Assembly: GCF_031755915.1 (NCBI RefSeq) | Contig: NC_083381.1 | Location: forward strand, 2,430,501 to 2,494,500 | Reading direction: 5' to 3' | Source: Ziziphus jujuba | Lineage: Eukaryota; Streptophyta; Magnoliopsida; Rosales; Rhamnaceae | Length of the DNA: 64,000 nt | Part shown: piece by piece, positions 1 through 11,123 of the stretch | Layout: the number at the start of each line of letters is the position of its first letter | Position numbering within the stretch: position 1 is the first letter of the stretch | Made by a program: the position numbers and the translations under genes | Notes under the pieces: generated by a model | Database searches by the model: none | What the model was told of the DNA's origin: nothing | The model's input: the letters and a program-made list of their open reading frames with translations, nothing else

Positions 1-330
1 AAAATTTTTTATACAATTTTGGTCCAAAAAATACCAAATTCGAAATATATATATATATATACAATTTGGGCCGAGGCCCAACACGAAGCCCAGACCGGCC
101 CAACCCGCAAACCCAACCCAAACCGATCAAATATGGTCGGTTCGGTCGGTTTCGGATTGTATATTGGGTTCGGTTCGGTTCGGTTATATAACCAACCCAA
201 ACCGAATTGGTCAGTTAGGTTTATAAAAACCCCAAAAACCGAACCAATCCGCACCGAGCTCACCCCTAGGAACGTCCAATTGAGCCAAATATCTGTGTTA
301 ATCCTCCTGAATTTTTGTTTCAATTGCTTT
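1..330. repeat. GGTTCGGTTT-rich dispersed repeat
   Basis: This segment begins with an (AT)n run near 45-60. Stacked GGTTCGG / CCGAACC and AACCCAA motifs follow from about 65 to 270. Such low-complexity, relatively GC-rich blocks are common as dispersed repeats or transposon ends in plant genomes. The open frames on both strands here come from the repeat composition and show no recognisable protein. Its end near 280 is where homology with the downstream flank of the GULLO copies begins. The class of repeat is not determined. Confidence 0.5.
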
Positions 331-1260
331 TTCTGAATTTGGACATGACCTTTTTTCTCTTTCCACTTTGAATTAAATAGTCAATGATTTGCTTGAGTTC
401 TTTCTATATTTTTTAAATAAAGTTTCATATATGCTTTTACAATTAATGCTGGTTGAAACTAACCACCAGTTTGGAGGACAGTACATGCACTTAGAAGGCT
501 GCTTTAGAATTTTCATGGATCGAAGAAGAGTACAAAATTTTGTAGAGACGAGGAGTTTGCTCAATTGTTTTGAATGCTCCACATAAGTTGCAAACTTCGT
601 CGAACTTTATTTCAACGCAATCGATACTTGTTTTTATCTTTTTTATTACTGTACTAGATTTCTAGTTAGGATCTAATGGAAATTAAAAAAGGCTTGATTT
701 GATCAAATTCCTAGCGGTTTTTCTGCCTCGTCTATTCTGAATTTTAACAATTTGAGAAAAAAACTTCACACGGATATTATGGACAATTAAGTTTTAATAT
801 AGTTTCGTTCCTTCACATGAATGCAGAATAATCTATGCATCTTTTTTATTTTATGATCCTCTCATACCAATTTTACAGTGCATTAACAATGAATTTCACG
901 TGCTACGGCGCGAACAACAATTACTTACTAAACCCATTGTGCTTGTCTCCTCTTCTAGTTTGTTTGCAACAATTATAGCTTTTTCAAGTTAATCAAAATC
1001 TTGAAGCTAAATCGAAACCAAAAAAACACACACAATAAAATTAAAAAAAAAAAGAAAAAGAAAAAGAAAAAAAACGTTATCAAACAGATTCTTTATTAAG
1101 TAGTAGTAGGAATAATATCCTTCATAGTTTATTTTTACCAGAGCCAAGATACGCAAAAGAGATTCCTCCAGCCTCTAGCTTGATCTCTGAAATATTTACT
1201 TTATTTATAGCACAACGGATGGAGCCATCGACGGCTACTACTCGACATAAACATGGCATC
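280..1260 (-). repeat. GULLO 3'-flank repeat, copy A
   Basis: This is the downstream flank of the GULLO gene that ends at 1,270. The same sequence recurs inverted at about 16,780-17,570 (copy C), and more divergently at about 14,150-15,250 (copy B, same orientation) and 18,230-19,500 (copy D, inverted). Shared landmarks are the text around 1,075-1,260, which matches the reverse complement of 16,785-16,980, and around 285-400, which matches the reverse complement of 17,450-17,570. I see no gene of its own here. A poly-A/AAAAG run lies at about 1,035-1,075. Confidence 0.75.
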
Positions 1261-1269
1261 TAAGATCAC

Positions 1270-2264
1270 TTACTTGATGTCGACGAGAACATCACCAACT
1301 TGATTTCGACGAGAACAAACCCTTGCATCCTTGAAAACTTTACCAGGTGTACAGAAATAGCCCTTGCTTGGGGCACAGTGAATATCCTCTTGGCATATGC
1401 ACAAACCTTCCAGTGCACAACCTTCTTTGAAAATGGTTATCCCACCCTGCAGTCCAAGAACTTGGTCGGTCCATTCACTAGAGAAGAGCCCCATTGGATC
1501 ATACAATTTCTTTACTGCCAAGAACTTGTCAGCATTTTTATACTTTTTAATCACCCCATCAAATGCTATGTTGCGATTCTTCCCCCAGTGCGGCAATGCC
1601 CTATATTTGATCAATGCCATTTGCTCTATTTCCTCAATGATATCCTCGTAAAGCCTGGGAGTCATTGCATCGTGGCTTCGATAATATGTGATATCGAAGT
1701 TCACTGCATCTTCTTCTTTGCCCAGGTAAGCGCTGGAGGCTGTAACATAGCGTATAAAAATACCATTGTAGAGTTCAAGACCACACAGAGCCTTAGGTTG
1801 TAGCTTAACAAGCTTTTGCACATCTTGAATGAAGTTCTTAACAGAGGACAACCCAATACTGAGTGTGGTTTCGAAAAAGAATTCGCCTTTCACTCTTGGG
1901 TCCCATGGGCAATAACTCTTCCCTGCATCTTCATCTTCCTCTTCCACTTCCCCTTCCGCATTTCCTTCCAGGCAGGACCCAGATGCTTGGAGCCGGTTTT
2001 GAGATCCGACCATGGGATAATCGCTTTTACCTTCCAAGACCACATATTTTTAGTTCAGAGGAACAAATGCAATATTATATTATGCACCCAATTAAGACTT
2101 TTTAAGGCAAGGAAGAATAAAACAGAATATATATATATATATATAGAGTTATATATACCATCATCGGTCAAACCGTATTTCCCGTTTGAGAGAAGGGTAG
2201 TGACCAAATTTCCAAAACCGCATTTCCATTCAGCATTATGCGATGAATCCAGACCCCCCTCTGT

Positions 2265-2295
<31 letters not shown>

Positions 2296-5107
2296 AGACA
2301 AAAAATAAAAAAATAAAAAAAAATCATGAATTAATTAATGTGAAAAAACCGTAAAAAAGCTAGAAAATATGAAATATGTTATTCTTCTAGGTAGCTAATT
2401 ATTAATTTACCAAGGCATCTAATAAGTTCAAGGAGTTCGGAGGATCTGGGGCGGAAAGGGATGAAGTCATATGAAGCATTGCCAGAAGTGCTAGTGGGGA
2501 CTCGATCATCGACTCGATACACAAACTTCTGCTGACTGGGGTACCAAAATATGTCTGCAAACTCGTGTTTTCTGCCAAAGTTTACTATTTGATCTGCCAA
2601 GTTGGAATCGTTCTCATTCGTGTAAGTAATGGATCGCTTGAACAGTGGCTCCAGTCTCAGAGTCACCTACACAACGCCAAGCCCATTAAATTAATTCTTA
2701 ACTTAGTCCCTCTATTTATAATTACAATGGTAAAACAGAGATACATGCATGCCATTAAGTAAAACTACAATGGTCAAACAGAGAAACATGCATGCTATTA
2801 AGTAAAACCAGACACAATCCCATCATTCAACGACTACACTAATTATAAATGCTTTTATCATCTTGAATGGGCTCTATAGATACACCAAACAAACAACTTT
2901 ATACACCCATATTAGCAGACATTAGAAAGATTAATATAATTCCTTTTTTTTTCTTTTTATCATTCACAACAATTCCCTCTTAGATGTTTAAAATCTATAA
3001 CTTTAGAGGTGTGCGTATAAAGGATATATCAATTAAGACAAATAAAATAATTTCTCCGCAGATGTCTAAATTCTATAACCTCATAGATATGGGTACAAAA
3101 AACATTCTAGCTAAAACAAACAAAACTTGTTAGCAAATAATTTAAACCCTTTTAATTAGACCAATCTAACCAAAAATTATATGTTTTTCTCTTCTAGTTA
3201 AAAATAAAAATGAATTTAATATATAAAAAGAAATGTTTCATATTGTCAAATAGAAAATATTTTATTTATTTAAAAATAATATTTTATATGTGCATTTTTT
3301 TTTTTTTTGTCGATCTTGTAAAGACATCTTCAACTTCATCATTTAATTATTTAGATAGTATATTATACAGACGATCAAGAATACAAGTATCTATTTGAAA
3401 AAAAAAAAAAAAAAGAGTAAAGGAAAAAAAAAATCGAAGGGTTGGAGATTGAGGAGAGAGAGATGATTGATATTGAGAGGAAAAAACAAAAGGATTATTT
3501 TAGAAGTTATAAATAATTTAAAGTAAAAAATAAATACTATTTATATATAATAATTTAAAGTAAAACGTATTTATATATGAATACGATATATTTAAAAATT
3601 TTAAAAAGATAAATATAAATCGTTATATTACATAAATTAAAATATTAAATTATTTGTCAATACTTTTGTCAAAAAGACTTTGTAAAGTATAAGGTACGCC
3701 CTCTAATATAATTTTATGCAAAAGATCTAGCGGTGTATACTAAAGATTTTTTTTCTGTGTTGTTTAGAACCAACGAAGCTTCAGTCAAGCAACAGGGAAG
3801 TGGCTTGAGGATCTTCTAGATTAACAAAACTCATCATTTTAATATTTCAATCAAGTACATATCTTCGTATTCTATCACACAACCATAGTATTTTTTTCAA
3901 AAGTGCAGTTTGTATTTTTTTGGTATACGAAATATAAAGCAAAGAGAAAATTAATTCTGAAAAAATTGGAAACTAGAAGTACATTGGTTCCCTCGAAATA
4001 AAGAAAATATTATTTTACTTGCTATTAAATCGTGAACGTTTAGTTAGAAACCCAAGATTAGGAGCTGAAACCAATTTTCAAAAACAGTTTAGGGTTCTTA
4101 TATAAAACAAAACCAAATCAAGTAGGAAAAAAAAGAATAATAACAAAACAAAACAAAAAAGAAACCATAAACAAAACAAACAGTTTAGGGCTCGTTTCTC
4201 TTGGTTGTTTGTATATTTTTGGATAATTTTCGGGGTTTGAAAAATGAAGATAGGATACTAATTTTCAAAAATTTGGAAAAGTAATAGAGTAAATTGGTTC
4301 ACTCGAAAAGAAAAGAAAAAAAGAAAGAAAAAAGGTCTTAATTAAATAAAACAAAACCAAACCCCAAGTAGTAGAAAATAAACACCAAGCTAAAGAATAT
4401 ATATATATGTATATATATGCCTGTGAAAAAACTCCCAAGACTCCAAGTGAAACTCTGGCTGCATCAAGGTCTTCATCACCATCCTTGAGTACCCGAACCT
4501 TGACATATCCATCTTCAGGACCTCCTGGGCTTACAATTTTAAGTTCGATAACATAATCATGAACCGAGCTTCCTTTGACCCACAATGTGCTGCCATGGGA
4601 ACCTGTACTTATCAAACCTCCAATGGTCAGGCCCAACCAGTAGGGTGTATATGGCAAGGCCAGCCCTGCGTTGGCAGCTTCATTTATAAGCTCTTTCAGT
4701 GTCACACCAGGCTCCACAGTTATCGTCTTTGCTTCCTTGTCGATCTTCAATACACGGTTTAGACTTTTGGTGCTTATGAGTAGCCCATCTTGACCGCCTG
4801 GACAAACTAGCTTGGGAATGCTGCTAGAGTAACGGGTTGCCACCTTGATTTTTGACCCGTTCTTGGTTGCAGAAGCCACTGCGGCAATAAGCTCTTCCTC
4901 CGTTGTGGGGTACACCACACTCTGAGCTCTGCACACACTGCGATCGGGGAATGTACCATAAGAGTTTGTTATGGTGCAGTCTGTGTTCTCGGACTTACAC
5001 TGAATTGGCTCCTCTGGAGTACAACATACCATAAAAAACAAGAGAAATAGGCATGTTGACAGGAGAAGCCCCCCCACAACACCATTTCTTGGGTATGACA
5101 AAGACAT
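1270..5107 (-). CDS. L-gulonolactone oxidase-like FAD enzyme (GULLO family), 4 exons
   Basis: The reconstructed exons are 5107-4421, 2666-2411, 2260-2159 and 2030-1270, giving 1,806 nt or 601 aa, about the usual plant GULLO length. Residues 1-33 are a hydrophobic signal peptide, so secretion or apoplastic location is likely. An FAD-binding PCMH domain follows at about 60-235, with GGLISTGSHGS at 163-173. The C-terminal aldonolactone-oxidase domain contains HWGKNRN at about 496-502, a conserved motif of the family, and ends in a Cys-rich tail. By family knowledge these enzymes oxidise L-gulono-1,4-lactone to ascorbate using FAD; activity here is inferred. Oddities: intron 1 starts with GC rather than GT; exon 3 is preceded by a TTC microsatellite; the exon 4 acceptor used here (AG at 2032-2031) keeps frame but makes the junction a few residues shorter than I expect; and an E/D-rich stretch lies at about residues 374-384. 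The locus is the only intact member of a rearranged cluster. Confidence is high for family and moderate for exact splicing. Confidence 0.85.
2263..2297 (-). repeat. (TTC)n microsatellite forming the polypyrimidine tract of GULLO exon 3
   Basis: On the minus strand a run of TTC/TTCC triplets ends in CTTACAG, directly before exon 3 at 2,260. The microsatellite therefore doubles as the splice-acceptor pyrimidine tract. Length changes here could affect splicing. Confidence 0.7.
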
Positions 5108-5149
5108 GGTTGCTAATTAGAGCGTATCTCAATGCTCTGTTCTTGATAT

Positions 5150-5214
5150 TGTACATGCAGTTGCATGCCTATCAGGATATATATATATATATATATAATA
5201 CCAAGAACATGCAT
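5150..5214 (-). promoter_or_regulatory. Putative GULLO promoter: TATA-like AT run with RY (CATGCA) cores
   Basis: Upstream of the GULLO start codon (5,107) lies an (AT)n tract at about 5,178-5,199 that could act as a TATA element, roughly 70-90 bp before the ATG. CATGCA/TGCATG cores occur at 5,154-5,159, 5,162-5,167 and 5,208-5,213. CATGCA is the RY core bound by plant B3 factors of the ABI3/FUS3 group (established knowledge). Regulation by such factors is inference only. Confidence 0.35.
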
Positions 5215-8200
5215 AGGCATATGAATTCATAATGTAGGGAACTTGGTTATGTAAATAATTTGATGGTCCACACTATATCTCTCACATTTAAAGGGATATT
5301 TTATATTAGAATATTATTATATTTCTGACAAAAATAATAATTACTTTATTTGTTTAATTGGAAGTAAATGGAATATTATTGGTTAGATACCATAAAAAAT
5401 TTAATAACCTTTATTCACGTATAAAAGAGTTCATAGATTTTTTTATATTAAAATATTATTATAATCTAAAAATATAAAAACCAATATTGCGATATTTATT
5501 TGGTTAAAAATGAAAGGAATATCATTTGTAATGAATTTAATAATCTTTATTTGTCTGGTTGAAATAAAATTTAATAATTAACTTCAATAACTTTATTGCA
5601 TTACAAGTTGTACAGGTATTGGAACAATATATATATGCCCTATATACATTTAAATAGTGCTATGTGTCTCACATTTAAAACGACCCTTTTGAATTAAAAT
5701 ATATTTAATATATTATAAAGTCTATAACCGCGGCTTTGGTACCAAGAAAGAAATATAAGGTATGGATAGAGATATTTCGAGAGGACTCAAAATGTTACGG
5801 AGCACATGTGCACAGTTTAAATTGTATTACATACAGGTACAAAAGAATATTTTAGAAAACATATGTACAGGTGTCACACAAAAAATAGAAGAGCTAACAG
5901 CTGTACGAGCAAAGGTTTATCTATACTAATTATATTATCAGCATTAACAAGCTTTCTATCACTTTTGACCAAAATAAAATATAAAAAAAAGCTTTGTGTG
6001 ATTAAAAAAAAAAAAAAATTGTCCTATTTGTTTGGTTGGTAGTGAATGGAATATTGTTCATAAAGATTTTTTTTTTTTTTTTCATTATCACATCGTTCAT
6101 AAAGAATTCAATAACATTTTTCTGTTTGGTTGAATGTGCATGCATTGTTGCTTTGAAAGAATTCAGTCACTTCATAGCATTGCAAGTTATACGAGTACTA
6201 GAACAAAATTTTCAGCCCAAAAAAAAAGAGTACTGTACATATTCAATATACATTTAAATATCATATACAAGTCAGAAGAGCATTTTAACAGAGTCACTAA
6301 GTAGTTATTTTGAATTTTTAAAACAAGAAATCAATTAGAATAGTGCTATAAATACCAACTTATTTTACCAATAAATATGACAAATATATTATATTATATT
6401 CTGATTATCAATTGGTTGGGGAACCCTTATATATAAAAATAAAATAAAAAAAATAAAAAACTAAAAAAACACACATATGTATATTGGGGAAAAAAAAACA
6501 TATTTGACATATAATTTATAAATAGATTTGATAACCATTTAAATTGTTAATATTATTTATCTGATTTGTTAAAGGAAAAATTATTGTTATTGATGAAAAT
6601 ATTAAAATCAAATTTTATATAAATAAATATCAATGAAACTATCGAGATAGAAAAAAACTCAAGAAAAGCCACGAAATCAATTTATATTTTATCAAAAGAT
6701 TAATAAAACTTAATTCTAACATTTTAAAAGTGCCAACTCAATCAATATTGCATCATTTACAATAACTAAATTTTATAAAAATAAATATATAATATATAGG
6801 ATAAATGCATATAATCATGGCAACGATCATTATGACAAAAAACAAACTCTAACTATAAAATACAAAGTCCTATTTATTATTGAATTTTGTGAAACATTAA
6901 GAAATTTAAAAAACAAAAGAAGGTATTAAAAAAAATAAAGACAAAAAGCATGAAAAAAGATTAACCAGTTATTTATTTTATTTGCTCGTTTATTTTCGTA
7001 TAATTATCATTTGTATTGTTTCGCTATCATTAATATTATTTTCGTTGGCATTGTTATTAGTAATACTATTTTGCTTCCGTTTAAATGCGTTTAAATCATT
7101 TTTAATGCCTTGCAAAATAAAAAATGATGAAGAAAAACACATTTAATTACTTATATAATTAGTAAGCCATCGAATCAGTTTTGTAAAAAGCCAGTATAAA
7201 ACTTAGGCTACCAATGGCCCTAGGCTGACCATTTACGTAACCTGCTCTACTCCCCACTTGTGCCTCCTACTTTTCTGAAAAGCCAAAAACCAGTCTAAAA
7301 CACGTGCATTTCTTCCTGGTCCCCGAAGCCTTCGAACCTGCAACAAGAGAAAAACCAGTGGAAATACCACCGTGGAATAATATTGCCCAAATTACACATA
7401 TTACACGGTGAGGCTAATTCCTCATCTTTTACAAAGATTCAAAAACGCAAATATACGTGGAAATGCTGACAGAGGAGCCGACTGTCACGTTCCAACTTTT
7501 GCATGCAAAAATGGACCTAAGTGCTTAATTTACCAGCCCCACTTGTGTTCCTAGCAAACAAACAATCCACAAGATATTAAATGATGCTGCTACAAAGCAA
7601 ACAACAAAAGAATAATAAAAGTAAACACAAAAATGGGGACTCCGCATATACAAAACAACAAAGTAATGGGATAAGATGCATTTGCTGTATTAATATCAAA
7701 TATACATGGAGAGAGCTTTCAAAGGGTTATAAAGCATGCTGAATAAGCTCTCACTTATGTAGGTGGTGTAGCCCATCAACTCACCGGCTAATCACCGTGC
7801 TAGATTTTTGAACCATTATTCTTGCTACAAGTATTGATACAAAGTTATAAATAATTACAAAAAGTCACAGAAAAAAAATCATGTCATGATCTTATACAAA
7901 TGTTAACTAATAAGTAAGGCAATTATTAACTGAAAAATGTTGGGTGCGGTTGGCTCAACTGATCTAATCATTCACATTCACACCCTTTTTTTTTCTTTAT
8001 GTTAGAATTGATGCAAAGACTATATAGGGGTAGATATTAACTAAGATTAGGACTATAATTGACAATTTCCTTTTAGGTGGGATTCACATAATCCCATTAC
8101 TATGGAGGTAGGCCTTATCCTTTTGAATCTCATTGTCTGTCAAAATCCAGTGACCACAGCACTTTGTTACTTTAATGAAATAAACTTTTCTGACCATAAT

Positions 8201-8689
8201 TGCCTTAGGTGAGGTGATTCCTTTCAATATGTTGGTGGTCCTCTTTCGGTTTTTCTGAATATAAACAAGATTCTCGGTCTACCAACTGAACTTGTGGTCC
8301 TCGTCCAGTTATTTATTTATCTATTTTTTGGGTTAAATTAATCATTAACCTTTGAACTGGAAAATTGAAATCATCGTTATTTTGGATTGTGCAACCACAA
8401 AATTAACAATATCAAAAAAAAAAACAAAAAAACAAAAAAAAAACACCAGAGAGAAGGGGATAGTATTATAGAAATGCTATGAGTGCCTACACACGACTAA
8501 GTACTAGTAAGTGGTTGTCTGCCCCTGTCTGTCCATAGTTAGATTCTGCCTTCTCGACATTTATTCCACTATCATTTGCTTTTCCTTTTTTTTTTTTTTT
8601 TTTAAGTTATTTAATGACGGATGGAGAAAACTCCGTCTTTGATGTCTTAGACTTGTCCTCGTCCCTCTCTTAACACCGTACTTATTTCA
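5215..8689. other. AT-rich intergenic region without recognised genes
   Basis: No reading frame here resembles a known protein. The stretch is AT-rich with many homopolymers. About 6,460-6,555 is similar to about 9,570-9,672 (shared AACACACATAT, ATATTTGA and GATAACCAT segments), so a dispersed repeat is present. The remainder shows nothing I can name. Confidence 0.5.
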
Positions 8690-9000
8690 AAAACAGATCA
8701 ACTTGATTTTCTTCCCCAGTTTAACATCACAGAAAGCTAATACCAAATTACCTTTAAAACACAAACATTAATGGCAAATAAGACTGTCAATAAATGATCG
8801 AGTTTTAGATGAGACAATATCCAGCCGTGCTTGAATCCTCCAAAAGCATACCTGGATTTCTCCTTGAATCCTCCCTCTTCCGATTTCTTTTTATGGGTTT
8901 TTCTGAATCTGAATTTAGACTTTTGGTGGGATTGGCTTTAAAGTTTTATTTGTTCAGGACCTACATTTCGATTTGCATGGATGCGTTTTCAAAGTTTATT
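8690..9000. repeat. Outer part of inverted repeat, left arm
   Basis: This segment reads as the reverse complement of about 19,845-20,110. Shared blocks include ATCCTCC, CTGAATCTGAAT and the GTTTAACATCACAGAAAG tract. It is the outer end of the left arm of the large inverted duplication. The rest of that arm resumes at about 13,800 after an interruption that contains the copia element. The 87-codon frame here is not supported as a gene. Confidence 0.7.
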
Positions 9001-9289
9001 AGGAGGTTTGGTCAAACCAAAGAATTAGAAGATTTTTTTTTTTTTCTTTTTTTGGGTTACAAAAAAAATTAGAAGATTTCATGTTGGCTCATTCTATAAA
9101 ACTTTTAACGTTTCTCCAATTGTATTATCGTTATCCAACTTTGCAGTCTATTCAACAACCACGCTTTTTCAGAAGAAAGTAACATTGATCACGTTTGTGC
9201 CATGTCATTGCTTGATTTTTTTTTTCTATTTTTCTATTTATTTTTTATTATGCTTGACCATATTTCTTCTTAAAATCAAAAAAGTGTTA

Positions 9290-9930
9290 GCAAATACACT
9301 TTGCCATCGTAAATTCTAAATGTTTTGCAGTTTAACTCCCCTCCAGTAAAAATTTAAAAAAAAAAAAAAAGTTAGTTGGATTGCATCCTCAACTTCTATT
9401 ATTCTAGTCACATTTGTCCAATTTTGCGCTTTTGTCAAATTAATTTAGCAAAATTAAGCATATAAATTGGTATAAAATTAAATAAGAAAATAAGGAAACA
9501 GTTTCTCAATAGAATTATAAGTTGTTTAAGGTTGATTTCATTTAATTTATAGTTAAAAAATGTGAGAAAAAAACACACATATATATATTGGGCAAAAAGT
9601 AAAAAAAACACATATTTGATATATCAATTTATAAATAGAGTTGATAACCATCTAAATTATAAATGTTATTCATGCCATCCTAAATTCTACATGTTTTGCA
9701 ATTTAACTCCCCTCCAATAAAAATTTTAAAAAAAAATAGTTGGATTGCATCCTCAACTACTATTATTCTCGTCACATTTGTCCAATTTTGCACTTTTGTC
9801 AAATTAAATGAGCAAAATTAAGCATATAAATTGGTATAAAATGAAATAAAAACATAAGAAAACAGTTTTCCAATAGAATTATGAGTTGTATAAGGTTGGC
9901 TTCATTAAATTCATCATTAAAAAATGCATA
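9290..9930 (+). repeat. Two direct copies of a ~260-bp repeat, spacing ~370 bp
   Basis: The segment at about 9,295-9,560 recurs at about 9,668-9,930. Shared landmarks are TTTAACTCCCCTCCA, GTTGGATTGCATCCTCAAC, CATTTGTCCAATTTTG and AAGCATATAAATTGG. The spacer between them is similar to 6,460-6,555. It carries no protein signal and is probably a short non-autonomous element or a local duplication. Confidence 0.75.
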
Positions 9931-10397
9931 ATTAGATTAAAGTGACAAAAAATAATAGTTCAATAAAAAAATGTGAGACCTTTTATAGTTTTAGGATAAA
10001 AATGTAAAATGTATAATAGTTAAGGAGGAAAAATCAAGGAGTTTTTCTTAATTAGGGTGGACAAAGATCGTGTTTTGCTTAATTTTTATTCTTTTTTTAA
10101 GTGCATTTTCAAAAATCGCTGTTTACTATTTTTGGTTAAAGTGTTTCTGAATATATTTAATAAAAATTATCTAATCGCTTCCCAAAACAGCTGTTAAGCT
10201 TTGAGCTGCTTTTGCTTTCCAAAAAACTATGTTAAATATGGCCTAAATTAAGATTAGATAAATAGAAAGATTCGAAAAACCTCCTAAGCTGTAAATGGAT
10301 AATATATGAGAGTAATAAGAAGTTAATTAAAATAAGTTGATGTCTTTCGGATTATATTACATTTCATTTTGGACCATAAGCTTCTTCAATTGCTATC

Positions 10398-11123
10398 CGT
10401 TAGGAAATTGTGTTTTGTGGTACACAATTATAGCTGAAGTAGAAATTATAAGACAGGAGAAATTTGTGTGTAAACTACTCAAATAAAATACACATAAAAT
10501 AATTGGCAATTATAGAAGGATTTTATTATAGCAAAAGAATATAATAATTTTTCTCTAAAATAAGGAAAGCACAATTAACAATACCCTCTCTCTTATAATA
10601 GGAGAAAACACACACTCTTTCTCTTATAAAGGAAAGACTCTTTTTCTCTCTCTAATACTCTCCTTCAAATTAGACCAGTTTCTACCCTTGAGCTAGAGGC
10701 CTACTCATGGCCTGAGGATTGTTGTGCTCCAGAGCCAGTCAAGGTGGGCTTTATATAAACCCAAACCTTGGTGATTAGACTCATTTTGTTCAAACATTTT
10801 GATGCCCTCGCTCGAGTCACAAGTTATCGCTACACAGCTCGATAGTATTAGAGAGAGAGAAAGAGTCTTTCCTACATACTTGTGTCTTTCCTTTGTAAGA
10901 GAGAGAGTGTGATTTTTCTCATATTATAAAAGAGAGGGTATTGTTAATTGTGTTCTCCTTATTTTAGAGAGGAATTATTATATTCTTTTGCTATAATAAA
11001 ATCCTTCTACAATTGCCAATTATTTTGTTTGTATTTCATTTGAGTATTTTACACGCAAATTTCTCCTGTTTTATAATTCAACTTCAGCTGTAATTGTGTG
11101 TCACACAACACAATTTCCTAACA
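10398..11123 (+). repeat. 5' LTR of the copia remnant, with near-palindromic arms
   Basis: The LTR ends in CCTAACA just before the primer-binding site. Its left arm (about 10,398-10,665) is the reverse complement of its right arm (about 10,857-11,123), with a unique loop of roughly 190 bp. The loop holds a TATA-like TTTATATAAA at about 10,749-10,758. The terminal segment at 13,244-13,530 has the left-arm orientation. The right arm carries a short block (ACATACTTGTGTCTTTCC on the plus strand) that is missing from the left arm but present, inverted, in the 3' segment. Confidence 0.75.

Noticed and set aside
9..336. Overlapping 104-105-codon frames on both strands at the window start
   Set aside because: They come from the GGTTCGG/AACCCAA repeat, with mirror-image composition on the two strands; no domain.
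8809..9072. 87-codon plus-strand frame
   Set aside because: It lies in the inverted repeat, and the paired copy at 19.9 kb does not keep the same frame; no domain.
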